DNA of 7,890 nucleotides. Origin: Caldifarciminota bacterium. GTDB lineage: Bacteria; Hydrothermota; Hydrothermia; B15-G9; WFZT01. The translations under genes and the position numbers were made by a program. This document shows, in pieces, positions 6,864 through 7,890 of the stretch; the stretch's first letter is position 1; each line of letters opens with the position of its first letter. The notes beneath the pieces are model-generated. The model was given only the letters and a program-made list of their open reading frames with translations, had not been told where the DNA came from and did not search any database. The stretch lies in the NCBI GenBank assembly GCA_026986235.1, contig JALSOY010000255.1, positions 1 to 7,890 of the forward strand. Reading direction: 5' to 3'.

Positions 6864-7631
6864 TCATATTTCAACCACCAGATCAGGCTTAAATTCTTTA
6901 ACTACCTCAAATCCATGGTATCCATACTGGTTGGATACAACTCTCGTTTCACATATTTTGTAGTCTGCAAAAGTGTGGGTATGGCCGTGGATCCACGCCT
7001 TTATATTTGAATGTCGGCAAATGAAGTCCTCCAGATTCGAGGCATAGGCTGCTGAAGTAATCTCCTTTTGAAAAATTGGATCTAAAGATCTTACGCTCGG
7101 AGCATGATGAGTTATCACAACAACCTTTCTATCCTCGAATTCCCGGAGTTTACTCTCAAGATATGCCTTCGCCCGGGAGAAGAGCTGGGTAAACACTGCC
7201 GGAGTAAATTTCCTGAAACTGTTGCCGTACCTGATTCTTCTGAAATCTGATAGTATGTCCATTATTGCTCTACCGGCCGTGACGAAATCACCAAACAGAT
7301 TTAAATCCGTCCACAGGGTTGTCCCAAGGAATACCGTTTCTCCTATCACTAAAAACTCGTTTTCAAGTAAATGGATGTTGGGGGTTTCCTTCGCAAGGAT
7401 TCTCGCTTTATTGAGGGTTTTGGGATAGTTTCCCCCATAGTATTCGTGATTACCAAAGACATATATGACTTTTCTATCAGGTGGGAAATGGGATTTTATC
7501 CAGTCTATTCCTCTATTTTTTATGTGAATGTCACCAGCGAGGACAATTACATCGGCACCTGTATCGGGAATTTGTAGCACATCAGTGTTCCAGAATTCCA
7601 CATGAAGGTCACTCATAACATGGATTCTCAT
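6864..7631 (-). CDS. Calcineurin-like metallophosphoesterase, intact active site
   Basis: This is a 255-residue cytoplasmic-type protein without a signal peptide. All five metallophosphoesterase motifs are in place: SDLH (7-10, Asp8 and His10), GD (33-34), GNHEYY (60-65, with Asn61 and catalytic His62), THHAPS (174-179, His175) and GHTHT (216-220, His217 and His219). The insert with GTTLWTDL (103-110) and the NQYGYHGFE tail (234-242) are typical of a widespread small phosphohydrolase subgroup of unassigned substrate. It should hydrolyse a phosphomono- or phosphodiester using two metal ions; the substrate cannot be inferred. The ATG at 7631 directly follows a candidate promoter and lacks a Shine-Dalgarno sequence. 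The TGA at 6864-6866 is 94 bases from the TPR start, so the gene is probably its own transcription unit, possibly reading into the operon. The contrast with the motif-poor homologue at the other end of the window is noted in the findings. Confidence 0.93.
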   Translation of the reverse strand: MRIHVMSDLHVEFWNTDVLQIPDTGADVIVLAGDIHIKNRGIDWIKSHFPPDRKVIYVFGNHEYYGGNYPKTLNKARILAKETPNIHLLENEFLVIGETVFLGTTLWTDLNLFGDFVTAGRAIMDILSDFRRIRYGNSFRKFTPAVFTQLFSRAKAYLESKLREFEDRKVVVITHHAPSVRSLDPIFQKEITSAAYASNLEDFICRHSNIKAWIHGHTHTFADYKICETRVVSNQYGYHGFEVVKEFKPDLVVEI

Positions 7632-7640
7632 GATGTGTTT

Positions 7641-7670
7641 ATTTTAAAACTTTTAGAAGGGACATGTAAC
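7641..7670 (-). promoter_or_regulatory. Candidate promoter of the metallophosphoesterase, probably leaderless
   Basis: The minus strand has GTTACA (7670-7665, 4/6 to the -35 consensus), an 18-base spacer, TAAAAT (7646-7641, 5/6 to the -10) and nine bases to the ATG at 7631. The sequence between -10 and ATG (AAACACATC) holds no Shine-Dalgarno site. The geometry repeats that of the operon promoter. Confidence 0.5.
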
Positions 7671-7683
7671 AGACCTATTGACG

Positions 7684-7703
7684 CCCCTGTGATAGATGAG
7701 GGG
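7684..7703. repeat. Inverted repeat, 5-bp stem with 10-base loop
   Basis: CCCCT (7684-7688) pairs with AGGGG (7699-7703) around a 10-base loop, with a possible extra G-T pair outside. An alternative pairing is AGACC (7671-7675) with GGTCT (7702-7706). Neither strand has a clean T-tract after the stem, so it does not look like a terminator. It lies about 50 bases upstream of the phosphoesterase start codon. Confidence 0.4.
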
Positions 7704-7756
7704 TCTTTCATTTGAGTGCCTTACGCTACTCGGTTTCCATCCTGCTTTGTCGCCCC

Positions 7757-7784
7757 GGGGGATTTAAGATCCACAAAATCCCCC
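7757..7784. repeat. Perfect 9-bp hairpin in the intergenic region
   Basis: GGGGGATTT (7757-7765) is perfectly complementary to AAATCCCCC (7776-7784), with a 10-base loop (AAGATCCACA). CCCC sits just before the first arm (7753-7756), so a competing CCCCGGGG pairing is also possible. No T-run follows on either strand, which argues against an intrinsic terminator. It could be a protein-binding dyad, a structured leader or part of a small repeat element. Confidence 0.6.
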
Positions 7785-7835
7785 TGGTGAAGGCTGACAT
7801 TACCCATGAATTATGGGAAAAATTAGATGTTATAC

Positions 7836-7864
7836 TTGATAATACTGCAAAAATGTGTCATAAT
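7836..7864 (+). promoter_or_regulatory. Candidate divergent plus-strand promoter
   Basis: TTGATA (7836-7841), a 17-base spacer and CATAAT (7859-7864) form a good sigma70-type pair; a -10 of TAATAT (7861-7866) with a 19-base spacer is the alternative. ATG codons at 7871 and 7875 follow within 6 to 10 bases. A small dyad, CCCAT/ATGGG (7803-7807 and 7813-7817), lies upstream. The region is AT-rich, so chance matches are easy. Confidence 0.4.
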
Positions 7865-7870
7865 ATTGCT

Positions 7871-7890
7871 ATGTATGATTATTCACTCTT
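7871..7890 (+). CDS. Possible start of a divergent gene cut by the window edge
   Basis: ATG at 7871 (or ATG at 7875 in another frame) follows the candidate promoter, and both frames stay open to the end of the window, but only 20 bases are available. There is no Shine-Dalgarno site. If real, it would be a third start with leaderless geometry. The assignment rests only on position after the promoter, so it is weak. Confidence 0.2.

Larger units (their letters stand above)
7632..7890. other. Intergenic region of 259 bases
   Basis: Apart from the promoters and inverted repeats listed separately, I see no supported gene here. The central part (about 7680-7800) is richer in G+C and in short complementary segments than its AT-rich flanks. 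It includes GCCTT/AAGGC arms that could enclose the 9-bp hairpin. This would suit a small RNA or a divergent regulatory region, but no known RNA family is recognisable by eye. Confidence 0.5.

Noticed and set aside
6770..6874. Longer N terminus of the TPR protein from a TTG at 6874
   Set aside because: It would put 35 polar residues before the hydrophobic signal-like segment, overlap the phosphoesterase gene and run through a well-formed promoter. The ATG at 6769 fits better.
7730..7741. Sequence GGTTTCCATCC resembling one edge of a CRISPR repeat (its complement contains GATGGAAAC)
   Set aside because: It occurs once, without a second repeat copy or regular spacers.
7757..7784. The 9-bp hairpin as an intrinsic terminator
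   Set aside because: There is no run of T after the stem on either strand and no upstream gene reads into it from the plus side within the window.
7830..7842. TTAT/ATAA dyad overlapping the candidate -35 box as an operator
   Set aside because: Four-base arms in AT-rich DNA are expected by chance.

Overview
The window looks like chromosomal DNA of a diderm (outer-membrane-bearing) bacterium of moderate G+C. The genes are rich in Lys, Glu and Arg and very tightly packed. The outer membrane is indicated by a TonB/ExbB/ExbD set next to a secreted protein that ends in a beta-barrel C-terminal signature. I cannot fix the taxon. An uncultured, possibly thermophilic lineage would fit the gene style, but that is a guess.

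Layout. (1) Positions 1-708, plus strand: the 3' part of a 5'-nucleotidase/UDP-sugar-hydrolase-like metallophosphoesterase whose visible metal-binding motifs are nearly all substituted. (2) Positions 698-6769, minus strand: a compact five-gene operon. In transcription order it encodes a 985-residue secreted TPR protein, a 490-residue outer-membrane beta-barrel protein, an ExbB/TolQ-like channel protein, an ExbD/TolR-like protein and a TonB-like transducer. Three of its four junctions are 4-base ATGA stop/start overlaps. The fourth is a 15-base gap carrying a strong Shine-Dalgarno sequence for exbB. (3) Positions 6864-7631, minus strand: an intact calcineurin-like metallophosphoesterase upstream of the operon, separated by a 94-base gap that holds a good sigma70-type promoter. 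(4) Positions 7632-7890: intergenic DNA with a perfect 9-bp hairpin, a weaker hairpin, the phosphoesterase promoter and a candidate divergent plus-strand promoter that runs into the window edge.

How the genes may work together. ExbB and ExbD would form a proton-driven inner-membrane motor, and the TonB-like protein would carry force through the periplasm. The barrel has a TonB-box-like segment near its N terminus but is too short to hold a standard plug domain, so it is the obvious candidate partner. The long TPR solenoid would be a periplasmic scaffold. This parts list (motor, TonB-C protein, TPR protein, plugless barrel) resembles trans-envelope machines such as the Myxococcus Agl/Glt gliding apparatus or Tol-Pal more than a nutrient-uptake TonB system. 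The specific job is unknown.

Regulation. Both minus-strand promoter candidates place the start codon 9 bases after the -10 hexamer and lack a Shine-Dalgarno sequence, so the phosphoesterase and TPR messages may be leaderless. The downstream operon genes rely on Shine-Dalgarno sites and translational coupling.
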